From: Cycas panzhihuaensis
Lineage: Eukaryota > Cycadophyta
Length of the DNA: 64,000 nt
Direction: 5' to 3'
NCBI GenBank assembly: GCA_023213395.1
Contig: CM041465.1
Location: 91,271,741 to 91,335,740 of the forward strand
The first letter of the stretch is position 1; each line of letters begins with the position of its first letter. A program made the position numbers and the translations under genes. The notes beneath the pieces were generated by a model. That model was not told the DNA's origin. It saw only the letters and a list, made by a program, of their open reading frames with translations, and ran no database searches. Shown piece after piece: positions 24,711 to 37,384 of the stretch.

Positions 24711-24720
24711 TCTGATACTA
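24711..24720 (-). other. Primer-binding site of the gag-only element
   Basis: TCTGATACTA, reverse complement TAGTATCAGA, close to the tRNA-Met PBS, three bases from the LTR. Confidence 0.75.
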
Positions 24721-24723
24721 AAT

Positions 24724-25053
24724 GAAAGTTCAAAATCATGGAGACAAAGTAGAGTAATAACCAATATTTAATCCATTGTAGAGTAAGAGCATAAACCAAA
24801 TCACATTTATCAAGCCATGTTTGAGAGTATTACAAATTTCCATATAGTGGTGGTGTCAAAATACACTAGGGTTTGTCAATTAAGAAAATATATAGTTTGA
24901 GGGAGGAGGGAAACCTCCTCAACCTCCAAAATTTAAATAATATTAAAATAATACTTAACTGAAGTGAATATTAACCTTACTTGACTTACCTTGATATGTG
25001 TGTACTCACATGTGCAAAAGGTGGGAGTAGGGTGACAAGCATTAACCCCAATA
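24724..25053 (-). repeat. 5' LTR of the gag-only element
   Basis: Starts TGAAAGTTCAAAATC and ends CCCCAATA (terminal CA changed to TA). Partner of 20891-21222. Confidence 0.92.
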
Positions 25054-27509
25054 GGCTCCCTCACCTAATAATGATCCATCCATAAGGATGAATAGCCTAG
25101 AGATATTTGTGTCTAATTCTAACGAGTTTTCATACTTAGAGGTGAAAATAGAAGAGAGAAAGCTACTCTTAACTTGAAGGATAATAGTAAGGAATCTACT
25201 TTAGAATTTGGATTATGACTAGAAAGAGAAAATCTCAAGGAAGGGGTAGTCTATACACCAAGGATGTTAAGTCATGGTCAATAAAAAAACTCCTAACGAC
25301 AAGAAGTATTTGTCTTTGGGAGAGGATAAGTTTATACACTAAGGATGCCAAGTCTTAAGTGATTAAGCAAGTCCTAAGTAAAGAGATAAGCCTAACATAG
25401 AAGTGACCAAATAATAGCAATTCATATTTATATGCAAGTATAACATATAACCTAAGATTAAATACATACAACAATCATGCATATAATGAACCAATCAAAA
25501 TATGTATAGATAGATGTGTTTTCTTTTATTTATTTTATTTCAATGAATTATAAAAGGAGATAACTAAGCATTTAAGAAAATATGGACTTTAAATCCTTTT
25601 GTTACACTTACATTCATTTGGGTTGTGATTCTTTCACCTTCCTTTTAATATTTTTGTGACTTATTTACTAAAAAATAAAATAATGATATAATCAATGAAA
25701 AATACAATTATAACTTTTGATCTCAAATCATGCCATCACTTCCTATACTTTCATTCTTTTAAGTAAATAAGGAAGAGAAATTCATTACTGATTTAACAAG
25801 CGATATAAGTGAAAGTTCCTTACAATAGAGCTATGAAGTAATAGTTTTGTCCTATTTTGATTACAATCATTTTAGAATGGATACAATTGATCAAATAATT
25901 AAAAGCATTGAATATTTTAATCATCACATTTAAAAGAAAAATCTAGATACAACTTTAGGAAATTTATCAAAATTCTGGTAGTATTTTTTGCTACACATGA
26001 GTAATTTTTATAATAAATGAATATTATGAGCTACCCAAAACTCTATGAAAGAGAGTATAGACGCTTACCTAATTATAAGAAGATATCTTTCTTATCATTC
26101 ATTTTTTTATAACGAGTTAGCTTGATCTGTCGAACCCTTTTTGGGACCAAATTTCTTATAGTTTATGAATAGGAATAAGTAATAATGAGGACTGATGCAA
26201 TTTAATAGTAGTTAATATGTTGATTGAAACTAGTTTAATGCCATAAATTGAACCCTTTTAGTGTTCCAATGAGATAGATACCAAAACTGGTTTGATCCAT
26301 AAATCACGATAATAAAAAACAACAAACTTTAATAGAAATGATAGAAGCTATAACAAAAACTTTTTTTTTTTAAATATTCTTAAGTTGAGCCAAAGCAAAC
26401 TACTCTAACTAGAGAAATAAACACTAAACTATATAAAAAATACTTCAAACCTAGTGAAAATAGATGTAATGTACCTTTGATTAGTGCTATGTTCCTATTA
26501 AAGATGTAATAAAAAAACTTCATGCACCATGAAAATGAGAAACTTCATAGTAGTAAAAGTCATAGAAGAGAAGATTATGACCAAAGAACTAGTGGATACT
26601 GAGAGAAGAGGACCTAATAGGTGGGTGGAGGGGTAAATCTAAGAACTAAGAAATAATTAAGCCAAAGATGGAATCTCAATCTTTCCAATAGACTTTACAA
26701 ACTTCCAAGAAGATGACTTCAAATCTAGTTCAATCAGAAATAAAACACTAATAAGGGATGTTAGAAAAATTTTGGCAGTACTCCATTACATAAGAGACTC
26801 TCCCCCATCCTCTAAAAATACATAGGAATTTATAGGAAAAAAGAGAGAGGAGGATGAAGGATAAAATCATGGTTTTTACCTATGGCTTTACTAACTTTTC
26901 TCAATCAAATCTTGCATGGAGGAAGGTAAGATTACTATGGATTAGTTAAGCAAATGGGTTACTACCAAACTATGAATTTAGGCAGAAATCAAATCAAAAT
27001 AGGTAATAAATCTATGCTTTATTTATTAATTTATGGACATGATAATAAAAAATATAATAATAAACTAAAAATATTATAATACAAATAAAACTTAAAATGT
27101 AATAATTTGTCATATTTTATTTATATTATCACATTTTTGGTATTGCTAAAAATACAATAATGTAAAAAGGCTAAAAAATATAGAAACAAAAAATAAAAAT
27201 TAGTCGAATGAGTTTGCTAGGCCCTCTCAAAGCAATATTGGCTTCATTGAAGATTGAATCATAAAGAGTAAATATTAAGAAGTGGTAGAAATAAGACTAA
27301 AATCAATCATAAACTTAATGGTGTTTAAAATAGAAAGAATTAACAAGGAAAAACATAGGGCAATTTCATGAACTATGTTTGGATAAGAACATAAAATGCA
27401 TCATCATAATCACACATATTTAATCATTTAATTAGCAAGCTATCATATATCATGAATTAAAACAAAGTGATAAATACATAATCATGTCCTGATTAAAGCT
27501 TTTATAATC
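25054..27509 (-). mobile_element. Ty3-gypsy copy A: distal 5' leader or LTR
   Basis: From 25054 to about 26472 it aligns with copy B (59714-61151). It includes a degenerate direct repeat around 25250-25385: TATACACCAAGGATGTTAAG and TATACACTAAGGATGCCAAG. Beyond 26472 copy B is cut by a copia LTR, so the assignment of 26473-27509 rests only on contiguity. No coding similarity. A PBS or LTR end for this gypsy could not be located; the segment may include a long LTR. Confidence 0.6.
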
Positions 27510-28005
27510 TGTTAGAGAGAGGGTTAAAATATTTATAGATAGGAATCATATCAAAATAGAATATATGTGTTTGTAATGTTGAGCAATTATCATATATACT
27601 TCATTAAAAATAATATCATAGAACTACAAATTAAATCATCATAGGAACATAATGTTGATAGGTGAAAAAAAACCTTAATAGGGATGAAAAAACCACCTCC
27701 TAAAATAGATAGATATTATTAAAAAGAAAATACATTACAATAAGGATTTTGTAAGGATCTCATGGTCTCTCTTTGAGTGCCAGCCTGACCTATGTAAATC
27801 CTCCACCTCATTAGATAGACTTTGACCAACCTCTTAGAATCTACAAAGAGATATTTAAGAAAGATGAAGGTTCATTGAAATGAGTAGTTGTCTATTTCAA
27901 TGAACTATATAATTAGATAAAGTAAAGTAACATTTATAAAATAACCTCTATAAAGTTAACTTTATTAAAAGATAACTTTAATAAAAATGTAACACTATTC
28001 TAACA
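27510..28005 (-). repeat. 3' LTR of copia-3
   Basis: Starts TGTTAGAGAGAGG and ends TTCTAACA. It aligns with 34325-34829. The adjacent TCCCCCTTTA (28006-28015) is the complement of a polypurine tract. Confidence 0.95.
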
Positions 28006-28089
28006 TCCCCCTTTAATGTTATCTTTTGTACAATAAATGATATAGAAGATAGAAGGAAGAAGAAGAAGAAGAATTTAGCATGATGATCC

Positions 28090-31000
28090 CCCTTTGATAA
28101 ATACTTCTTCAATATTCAACAATTCTCGAAGTTTAATAAACTTTACTTTTGTCAATGACTTTGTAAGAATATTTATAAGCTACAAATATGTATGACAGTA
28201 AAATAGATTAATAGTATTATCATGAACAAGATTATGTATAAAATACTGATATAATTATATGTGTTTAATCCTAGAATATGTAATAGGATTAGTAGCAATA
28301 GATATCACACCTTGATTACCAATATTAATTTTAATAGAAGAGTTAGGGAATAAACCAATTTCACTTAATAAAGATTTAATCTAAAGTGCTTCTTTACTTT
28401 CTTCAACAAATGCTTGATATTTAGCTTTAATTGTAGATAAACCCAATGCTTGCATTTTCTTGTTGGACCATGTGATAGGTGAGGAATCAAGGAAGAAAAT
28501 GTAACCAATAATAAATTTTATATTATTAGAATCTCTTGCCTAATTAGAATCCATGTATCCTATTAATTTCAAGTTTGTAATACAAAAATTATACGTTAGA
28601 CCATTATAAATCATACCTAGAAGATATCGTAAGATTCATTTTGTTGCTTTCTAGTGTGATTCATGAGACTTTTGCATATATTTGGAACATAAAGCAATAG
28701 CATAAGATATGTCTAGGTGGGTATAGGTTAAGTAAACTAGACTATCTATCAATTAACGATATAAGGTAAGGTCACAAGGTGGGAAAGAACAATCATTTAT
28801 TAATTTTACACCTGATTGTAAGGGTGTAAGAGTTGACTTGCCATTATCCATATTAAAAATTTTTTATTAGTTTAATAATATATTTAGGTTAAGAAATAAT
28901 AATTTTTGAGTCTGATTGATAAATTTATAAACCTAGAAAGTAGTGTAATAAACCTAAGTCAATCATTTCAAACCTATTCATCAAAATTGATTTTAACTAG
29001 AGAATATGAGAAAGTAAAGAATCAATTATTAATATACCATCTACATAAAGAATAAAATTATAATATTATTATCTTATTTTTGAAAATAGAGATTGGGATC
29101 ACTTATACACTTAGTGTATCCATTTTTTAGAAGATAATCATTGATTTTATTATACCAAGCTCAAGGTATGTAGTGATTTTTTAAACTCACAGATAAGATT
29201 GAGATTACTTACAAAACTAGGCGGTTGTTTCATGTAGATTTCTTCTTTAAGGTCACCATTTAAAAAAGCACTTTTCACATCCATTTGATGAATTTGCCAA
29301 CTAAATTTTACAACTAAAGTTATTATGGTTTTAATGTTGTTCATCTTGGCAATAGCGGTAAAAGTTTCAGTATAGTTAATACTATCAATTTATGCAAAAC
29401 TTTTGGCTACTAAATAAGATTTATATTTTTTAACTGCTCCTAAATTATAATTAGTTTGGTAAACCTATTTACAGTCTACTAAGTTCTTATCAGGAGATAA
29501 AAGAACTAAATCCTAAGTTGAATTCTTTTTTAGAGTATAAATTTTAGCTTACATTGCTTATTGCCATGTTGGATTGATACTTTCTTATTTAAAGGTTTTA
29601 GGGTCATCACTGGCTATGACTTTGGCCATTAGGGTAAAATTTACTTGAAGCTTTTGGAAATGAGTTCTTATGGTATCCAAGGGATTACCAGCATCAGAAC
29701 TAGCATCAAATAGTGTTTTTTGAGCCCAAATAAGTTATTTGATATTGCTAGTACTTTGTTTAATAGAAATAGGATGACTAAATATGGATGATAGTGAGAT
29801 AGTTGGTTCATTTAAGGTCTAAATTTAGACTTGAGTGGATAAAGACTTAGTTGTTTCAGGGTCATCTTATTTTTTAGAGGGGTCAACTAAGTAAGTATTA
29901 GTTAACATATTTTTTACTAGTAATTCAACATAATAAGTGTTTAATGAAGAACCTTCTTCATTAAATACAACATCATGTAAGATCAAAATATTATGAAAGA
30001 TTAGATTTAGAAGCCGATAAGCTTTGCTTTCTTTACTAAAACCAACAAAGATATATTTGAAACTTTTAAAATTAAGTTTTTATTATTTTTCTTTAGAAAC
30101 ATACCCCCAAGTAATGCTTCCAAAGATTCTTAAATGTTTAACAGAAGTTTTATGACTAGACCATTTCTATTCTGGCATAATATTCTATAAAGATTTACTT
30201 GGTAAGTGGTTTAAGAGGTATTTGGAGAAAGAAATTACTTTTGCCCATAATTTTAAGTCAAGACCTTTTGCATGTAACATGCATTTAGTCATTTCAATAA
30301 GGGTACAAACTTTTATATTTAGAAACACCATTTTATTGAGGGATATAAGCTTCCAAATGTTAAAATAGTATTCCAGGCTTCTTATAGTATGAAGTAAACT
30401 TGTTGCTTAGGTACTCCTTAGCATTATCAGATCTAAAGATTTTAATTTTAGAGTTAGATTGATTTTTGACTAAAGTTTTAAATTTAACAAAGATGTCAGA
30501 TACTTGGCTCCTTATTTTTAGCATATATACTTAACATTTTTTGGACAAATCATTGATGAAAGTGATAAAATATTTATTTCCAGAGTACGAGGGTACTTAG
30601 AATGGACTGTAGATGTTAGAGTAAATAAGTTTAAGTTGAGATTTTGCTAAAAATAAAGTGTGATATGGAAATGGATCTATGTGTTATTTTCCTATAATAC
30701 ATACTTCACAAACATCATAGATAGTGTTTAGGAGGGGTAATCCATGAACTATATCATGCTTACTAAAGTACTAGAGTTTGCCATAACTTGTATGGCTAGA
30801 CTGGGCATGCCATAGCTTATTGATAGGGTCAGATTTTACTATAAAGTCACTAAAGGTTTTAGTTTTAGAATATTGAATATTTGTTAAGTTATAGAGACCT
30901 GTTTTATGATCTATAGGTCTTGAAGCAATTGATTTAAATTTAATTAATGGTTATTTGATGATAAGCTTATCTTTCTAGAATTTGACAACAAGGTCTTTAT

Positions 31001-32270
31001 AGCATATTTGATAAATTGAAATAAGATTTAGGAACAAACCATGAATGTAGAATACATCCTTGATTGAACCATCTTTCAAAGAAATATCACTTGTTCCTTT
31101 GAATTTTAATTGAGATCTACTTTTAAAGGAGATTTTCTCTTTAGAGTTAAGATCATACTGATAAGAAGTTAGGTATTCTTGGTGTCCTATTATATGATGG
31201 GAAGCACTAAAATTAAGAATCCACAAAGATGGTTGAGTGGATGGAGCTGAAAAAGGTGAAGTTGTGGTAGTTAAAGAGTTATTAGGTTTGTGGGATTAAG
31301 ATTAGATCCACTTGGAAGCTTTCCAAGCTTTTGAACTAATTCTACTCCTACAGACATCGATGGTGTGTCCTTTTTATGGTAGTAGGCACAACTGATAATC
31401 TGATTAGAGTTAGAAGTGTCAGTGTTCCATTTTTAGAATGACTATTTAGTGTTATTTTGGTTCTTTGATGATCCTGAATATTTAATATTTTGATTATGGT
31501 TATTTATAAAAGTAGAAGATAAACCTTTACGAGGTTTGTAAAATTTAGGGTTATTATTGTGATTACTTTAAGAGTTATTTTGTTTTATCTTGTTTATAGG
31601 TTTTGACTTAGAAAATAGAGCTTGTGAAGGATCTTATAGTTTTCTAGTTTGAATTAACATATTTTGGTAATCAATGAGCTAGTTTGTATTGATTGAAGGT
31701 GATTTCTGGGAAATCAGCCTTATATTTAATAGCTTTAAAAAGGTTTAAATGTTTAGGTAACTTATTAATGGCTAGATGGATGAGTGTTTCATCATCTTTA
31801 GCATAAGTGGTAATTTTAGTTTTATCACCTACTTTAGTTGAAGATTTTATATAGTTACCTAATTCCTTGTTAATGAGTTGAATTTTTCCTAACAAATCCT
31901 CAACTGTAGAAAAATTATTGAGGTTTAGGTCATACAACTATTGTTCTAGGAGAGCTAACTGATATTTATCAACCTTATCATATTTTTCCATGACGGTTTA
32001 CTAGATGTGTGTGAGTTCATTAGTTTTAGAGAACTGCCTATTGATGTTTAGTAAGAGGGAGTTTAGGATGATGCCTAAGGCTCTATCATAGTTCATCAGA
32101 TAGACCATATAGACTTCTGACTTTGTGTCATCAGGTTTTATAAACTCTCCTATTATATATTGCTAGATCTTTTGGTGTTTAGGAACTTGGGTTATTTTAA
32201 GTTTCTAGTTATTATAGTTTGAGTTGGTTATTACTAAAATTAAAGGACAGGAGGTTGTTCTTAATATGAG
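28090..32270 (-). pseudogene. copia-3 gag-pol polyprotein, decayed
   Basis: Minus strand from 32270. Gag covers about 31500-32270, with an 88-codon open stretch at 31671-31937 (VEDLLGKIQLINKELGNYIK). The knuckle CAYYHKKGHTIDVC near 31355-31400 has one Cys replaced by Tyr. Protease and the gag-pre-integrase region are at 30975-31230: LWILNFSASHHI, where the family has DSGAS, so the catalytic Asp is lost. Integrase covers about 29900-30970. RT (28900-29640) has QMDVKSAFLNGDLKEEIYMK. RNase H covers about 28090-28900. The arrangement is that of an ordinary copia; frequent stops show it is dead. Confidence 0.87.
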
Positions 32271-32289
32271 TGCCAATATGGATTGGAAA

Positions 32290-34312
32290 CCTTCGATGTG
32301 AGATCCTCTTGATGGAAAAAAAAAAGGAAAAACATGATAAGGAAATAATGAAAATAAGTATGTATAAAGTGGTAATCACAATCTTTAGTATTAGATGAAA
32401 TTAATCATTGACTTATTTCAAGTGAATGTTGAAGTAGGAAATTTAGGGTATTATTAAATTTTGTAAATAATAAACCCATTAACTTTTAAACATAGATTGC
32501 CACTAATTAACAATTATGAAATTTAATTAAACATTAAGAAAATTGAATTAAATAAATGAGTAGTTTTATGATTCAAATTAATAACTGATAAAATAGTAAT
32601 TTTAATTAAGTATTAATAAAATACATGAAATACTTGGGAAAATTATATGGAAAATGATATAGTTAAGTAATATATTTGATAAATGAATTGATATTTATTA
32701 AATTGAATCATTAAAGTTGAGGTATTATAAAAAAATTTTGTAAAAGAAATCATGTACCTTAACTTACCTAGTTGTGATAGAAGACTTGACTTCAAATAAG
32801 ATTTGGTAGATCAAAATCGTGTTTCGTTGGACCGAGTGACTAGTTAGAGCATTTGTATCTAAATTAGGAATCTGATACTTCTTCTAGAATTGAATTTATA
32901 CTCTGTATGATAAAGTTATGGTAAAAAAACGTAGGTACCTTCTTTTGAAAAAAAATAAAAATAAACAATTTGAAATAGAGGCTAAGCCCCTTTTAAGTTT
33001 GGACTAAGGTCATGTGGAAGGCTAATGTAATCAAGGGCCTAGTAAGTAGGGGGCTGGTAGACCCAACCATAAATTTTAATTAAATTAAATTAAACTAAAC
33101 TTTAGAAAAAAATTAAAAAAGGAAAAAGAAATGGATGTGAAATAGTAATGATTTGGATTTAATTATTTTTGTGATTTCAAAAACATTTTACAAAAATATA
33201 TTTTATTTGGCATCCACCTAATTACTAGATAGACTTACCCTAATAATTAGGGTTTTGATCATTTTATAGGAGGAGGAGAGGTGGTGCTAGATATCTTTTT
33301 ATCTGTAGGTGCTTCATCTTCGTACTTCCTCTTCATCACGCTTCCTCTTCAATGATGTTTTATATCCTTGAAATTATACCCAAAACCTCCATACAAGTAA
33401 TAGAATCACTAGTAGATTGCCCATAAGAGCCCTTTTTTACTGGGGTTTCAGGTTCATTTAGTAGATCATCAAGCCAGGAAGGTTGCGCTTCTATGAGAAA
33501 ACTTTCCAAAGAAGTTCATTGATGTTGCCTATCATTATGATTCCTCTTCACGCCATCATGGTTGATCACTCAAATAGCATCTATGTTTATTTACAGGTCA
33601 ATGAAAAGGATTTATTCTTTGTTGCAGGCTTTAGTTTATCCTACATATCTCATTGTGTCCTCTATTGATTTACAGGTTTTCTACAACTTCATCTTCTAGT
33701 CTTTTCTATGTTATGGCTTTTAACATCTTTGTCTATTATGAGATGATGGTAGTTATGAGGGTTTTACAAAAAAGGAGACGTAGTTCCCTTCTCTAGATAG
33801 TTTGCGAAAAAAAAGGGATTATTTTAGTACTTTATGAGGTGGTTATATTTGGATAATTTGAAATGTTTGTCTATGTAATTAGAGCAAAAGTTCGTGGCTA
33901 CTGTAGGATTTTCATTTGATTGATTTTTTTTTTTCTTAATAGGATAAATAGATTCTATATGTAAGTTAGGGTTGAATAAAACTTAGGTAGCAGAGATTTA
34001 GTTTTCTTCCGCAGATGAAAAAATTGGAGAGATTTTGTAAATCCTCCCCATTTTGTATATGATTTAGTCTTATACAAACCCTATTATGTATCCAATTTTA
34101 TTTAAATAATAAAAAGAAATTTTAAATATTATTTTCTCTAATTTTAGAATATGTTTTCTTATTGTTATTTTTGTTTCAAAAAAAGAACTAAAATTAATAT
34201 ATATTTTTTGTGTAAAAAATTGGATAATAGAGTATAAGGAACAATATGTTAGCTGGTTCAAATTTTTATTTGAAAGAATAGAACCTGTGATATTCACCTA
34301 ATTAGAATCCCT
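32290..34312 (-). mobile_element. Long leader of copia-3
   Basis: About 2 kb between PBS and gag. Positions 32339-33905 align with 52974-54536. No protein domain seen; a 61-codon plus-strand open frame at 33483-33668 is antisense to the element and is broken in the second copy, so it is not called as a gene. Confidence 0.75.
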
Positions 34313-34324
34313 ACTCTGATACCA
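34313..34324 (-). other. tRNA-Met primer-binding site of copia-3
   Basis: ACTCTGATACCA, reverse complement TGGTATCAGAGT, abutting the LTR. Confidence 0.9.
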
Positions 34325-34829
34325 TGTTAGAGTGGGTGTTAAAATATTCATACATAGGAATAATATCAAAATAAAATATATGTGTTTATAATGTTAAGTA
34401 ATTATCATATATATATCATTAAAAATAATATCATAGAATTACAAATTAAATCATCACATGAGCACAATGTTGACAGGTGGAAAAACCCCCTAGTGGGGAT
34501 GAAAAAAACACCTCCTAAAATAGATAAATATTATTAAAAGGAAAATACATTACAACAAGGATTTTGTGAGAATCTCACCCTATCTCTTTGAGTACCAACC
34601 TAACCTATGAATAACCTTCACCTCATTAGATAGACTTTGACCAACATGACCAACCTACTAGAATCTAGGAGGAGATATTTAAGCAAGATGAAGGTTCATT
34701 AAAATGATCAGTTGTCCATTTCAATGAACTATACAATGAGATAAAGTAAAATAACATTTATAAACTAACCTTTATAAAGATAACTTTATTAAAAGATAAC
34801 TTTAATAAAAAGGTAACATTATTCTAACA
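34325..34829 (-). repeat. 5' LTR of copia-3
   Basis: Starts TGTTAGAGTGGG and ends TTCTAACA; partner of 27510-28005. Confidence 0.95.
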
Positions 34830-35400
34830 TAATCAAATAATAACCAAAGTAGATTCAACAACTAAAATATTAACAAAGTGATACTAATTGAATAAACACA
34901 AATCCTAACTGTTAAATGACTTGAGTAAACAAATTAAGACATGAACTTGATCATGCCAAAAGGGCTAGTTATGGTGTATCTCTTGGGAAATTATAAAAAT
35001 GAACCCCATATTAGTGATTTCATATTAAATAAGAATCACATATGATGTAGTGAGTTGCATCAGGCCTTAATAAGCCTAACCACTAAGGTCAAGTGATCCT
35101 AATAATTCATGAGACTAGGTTATGTTTAATATAATAAAGTTGTTCTAAGTTTTATTATGGATTTGCTCCCTTAAGAGTTACTCATGTAAATCAATATCTT
35201 CTATGAGTTTATTCTTTTATTTCATGATATGATATATGTTATGTAAGAGATGCAAAGATTTGGTAGGAATTCACATGGCATCAGGGAAAGCTTAAATATG
35301 TATAAATTATCATAAGTTTGTTGAACCCCACATTATTTTAGAACATTTTATTCTTTATTGGTAAGTCTAGAAAATGGATCAAATGAAATCCCTAACTATT
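34830..35400. other. Unassigned AT-rich stretch right of copia-3
   Basis: Contiguous with the copia-3 target, so it was one sequence with 27509 before that insertion; probably more of gypsy copy A's distal end. No coding similarity, PBS or LTR end recognised. Confidence 0.4.
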
Positions 35401-37384
35401 TTACTTTTTTTGTGACTATGTTCCAAGCTAGATTCCAACAAATTTCCATTGGTGTTTCCTTATCCCTAAAGACATACCTATTTTGTAATAACTAAATATA
35501 TTACAAATGGCTATTGCATTGTATATCCAAATCATTTTCATTACTAATTTCTTTTTGAATGAACCCAAAATTTTTTTATTTGAATATAGAGTAACATCTC
35601 TCATATCATTCACTGTATTACTAATTTGAAAGTTCACTCCCAACAATTCCATAAGAGAGTTCCAAATCTAAATTATGAACTAATAATGCACTAAATTATG
35701 TAGCATAGATTCTTCACTAGTTTTGTAAAATACACAAATGGAAGGTCCAATGATACCCTATTTTAATAGGCTTTTGTTGTTAGGACAAGTCTATGGGCTA
35801 ATAACCAACAAAAGTAATCAAGTTTAGGAATAAAAGTGTACTTTCATATCAGGTTTTACTATTGTTGGACTTGATAGCAACTACTATACTTCATCTTGTG
35901 AAGAATTTTACATCCCTCTCTAATCATGAATTCCCTTACTTTGGTTGCATGTCCCCAAATCAACATATCTCTTTTTTCTCTACCAAAAGTATACCCCAAG
36001 CATAAAATAGTTTATTGAACTCATTCAAGTCTAATTCATAATATTAATTCCTCTTCACTCCTTAATGATTGAGAGATAAAAGAAGAAGTAGGGTATTGAA
36101 TGGTGATTTTAAAAATCAAATTAAAGACCTTAATTAAATCCTTACATTTCACCCCTTTAACAATTTGAATGATCACTAGGTCTTTTCTAATCATTGGTAA
36201 CCTAAGTAGGGCATCCTCTCACACATTACAACATTTTATGTCTCTAATTTTTCTTGAAAGGTGATCACAAATTAAGGACATACTTACAAGTAGATTGTTC
36301 TAATTGGACAAGGATTTATTATGAGATTTTTCCATAAACATAGTAAGGTTTTTTGCCACCCTTCAAATTATTTCTATTGAATAATGGATTCTTATAACCT
36401 TTCCTAGTAGGAGATAAATCTCCAAGCTAATTTTGCTCCAAACACAATGGGTAATAATGGTAAATTCCTTATATTTAATCCCTTGATTACCTTTGGTAGA
36501 AAACCTTTTTCCATTTGACCAAATGGAGCCCATTCTTATTTATTTATTTGGCTCATTTTTATAAGAATGATCAAATAGTTTTCTCTAGCTTTTGTAGCAT
36601 TCCTATGAGACTATCTATGATAGCCATGAGGAATAAAAGAACATTCGTAAGCATTGGCTAATCTAGGCCATCTGTCTCTACCAAAGAAAGGCATTTTGAT
36701 AACTAACATCTTAACTTTATGGTGATCTTCTCAATAACTATGGCCTAATTATTATTTGCATGCCTCTTGCCTCCTATAGGAGCACTTAAATAGATCCAAA
36801 ATCTTTTGTTGTTCTCTAGTTTATGTGCTATTACCTTAGAGATCTTGATAGTCATTCTATGAGTAGCATTAAAAATAAAAATAATGGAAGCACCATTAAT
36901 AAAACATCATTCTAAAATTCCTTTAAACTATTTAGCCTCTAGGATTGTAGTAAACCCCATTAATATTATGTCATCTTCAAATTGGGTATGCGTGATGGGC
37001 TCCATCATCGATATAACATAAAGACCATTAATTCTACCCTATGGTTTGGTAGCATTTAAATTCCAAGCCAAGGCTTTATCTAATAGCATAAATAAGTATG
37101 GTGATCAGGGTTAACCCTATCTTAAACCCTAGATTATAGTGAAGAACTTAGTAAGGCCCATTTAACAACATAAGAGACTAATAAGAGCACATACACCTAG
37201 AAGCCTAATTAACAATCATTAGGGAAAACCCTATTTTTTGTAGTGACTAGAATAAAAATTCATTGTTTACCCTAGTATGAATTTGTCCTTAGATATTATA
37301 GAGGATTAAATGGACTTTTAGGCCAAAATTACCTTATTTAGAATTAATATTCCTCTAACACACCCCTTACTCTTCCCTAATTAT
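35401..37384 (-). pseudogene. LINE (plant L1-type) ORF2, RT and C-terminal zinc region
   Basis: Minus strand, 5'-truncated. RT evidence is at about 36880-37160: GLR.G.P.SPYLFMLLDKAL followed by RINGLY, then THTQFEDDIILMGFTTILEA, where FEDD stands for the family's F/YADD. A later part near 36780 resembles SGASI.F and GGKR blocks. The zf-RVT-like region is at about 35600-35880: YFCWLLAHRLVLTTKAY followed by RVSLDLP and WNCWE. A 74-codon open stretch at 35428-35652 is the C-terminal tail. A T-run at 35404-35411 may be the complement of the poly-A tail. The endonuclease is absent; copia-5's LTR abuts at 37385. Confidence 0.8.

Larger units (their letters stand above)
20891..25053 (-). mobile_element. 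Non-autonomous Ty1-copia element with gag but no pol
   Basis: A 4.16-kb minus-strand element with LTRs at 20891-21222 and 24724-25053, a PBS complement at 24711-24720 and a polypurine tract (TTAAGGGGGAGAA on the minus strand, about 21223-21236). Flanks GACTC (20886-20890) and GGCTC (25054-25058) differ by one transition. Copy B shows the empty site: GGAATCCCTCAC near 59713. A copia gag domain lies close to the 3' LTR, only about 200 bp from the polypurine tract, so there is no room for pol downstream, and none is visible upstream. A leader of about 2.7 kb precedes gag. Confidence 0.88.
27510..34829 (-). mobile_element. Complete Ty1-copia retrotransposon (copia-3)
   Basis: A 7.3-kb minus-strand element with LTRs at 27510-28005 and 34325-34829, a PBS complement at 34313-34324 and a perfect 5-bp TSD TAATC (27505-27509 and 34830-34834). 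The gag-pol lies at about 28090-32270, preceded by an unusually long leader of 2 kb (32290-34312). Part of this leader occurs again at 52971-54536. Confidence 0.95.

Noticed and set aside
33483-33668. 61-codon plus-strand frame in the copia-3 leader
   Set aside because: The aligned copy at about 54128-54300 has stops in this frame, so it is not conserved as protein.
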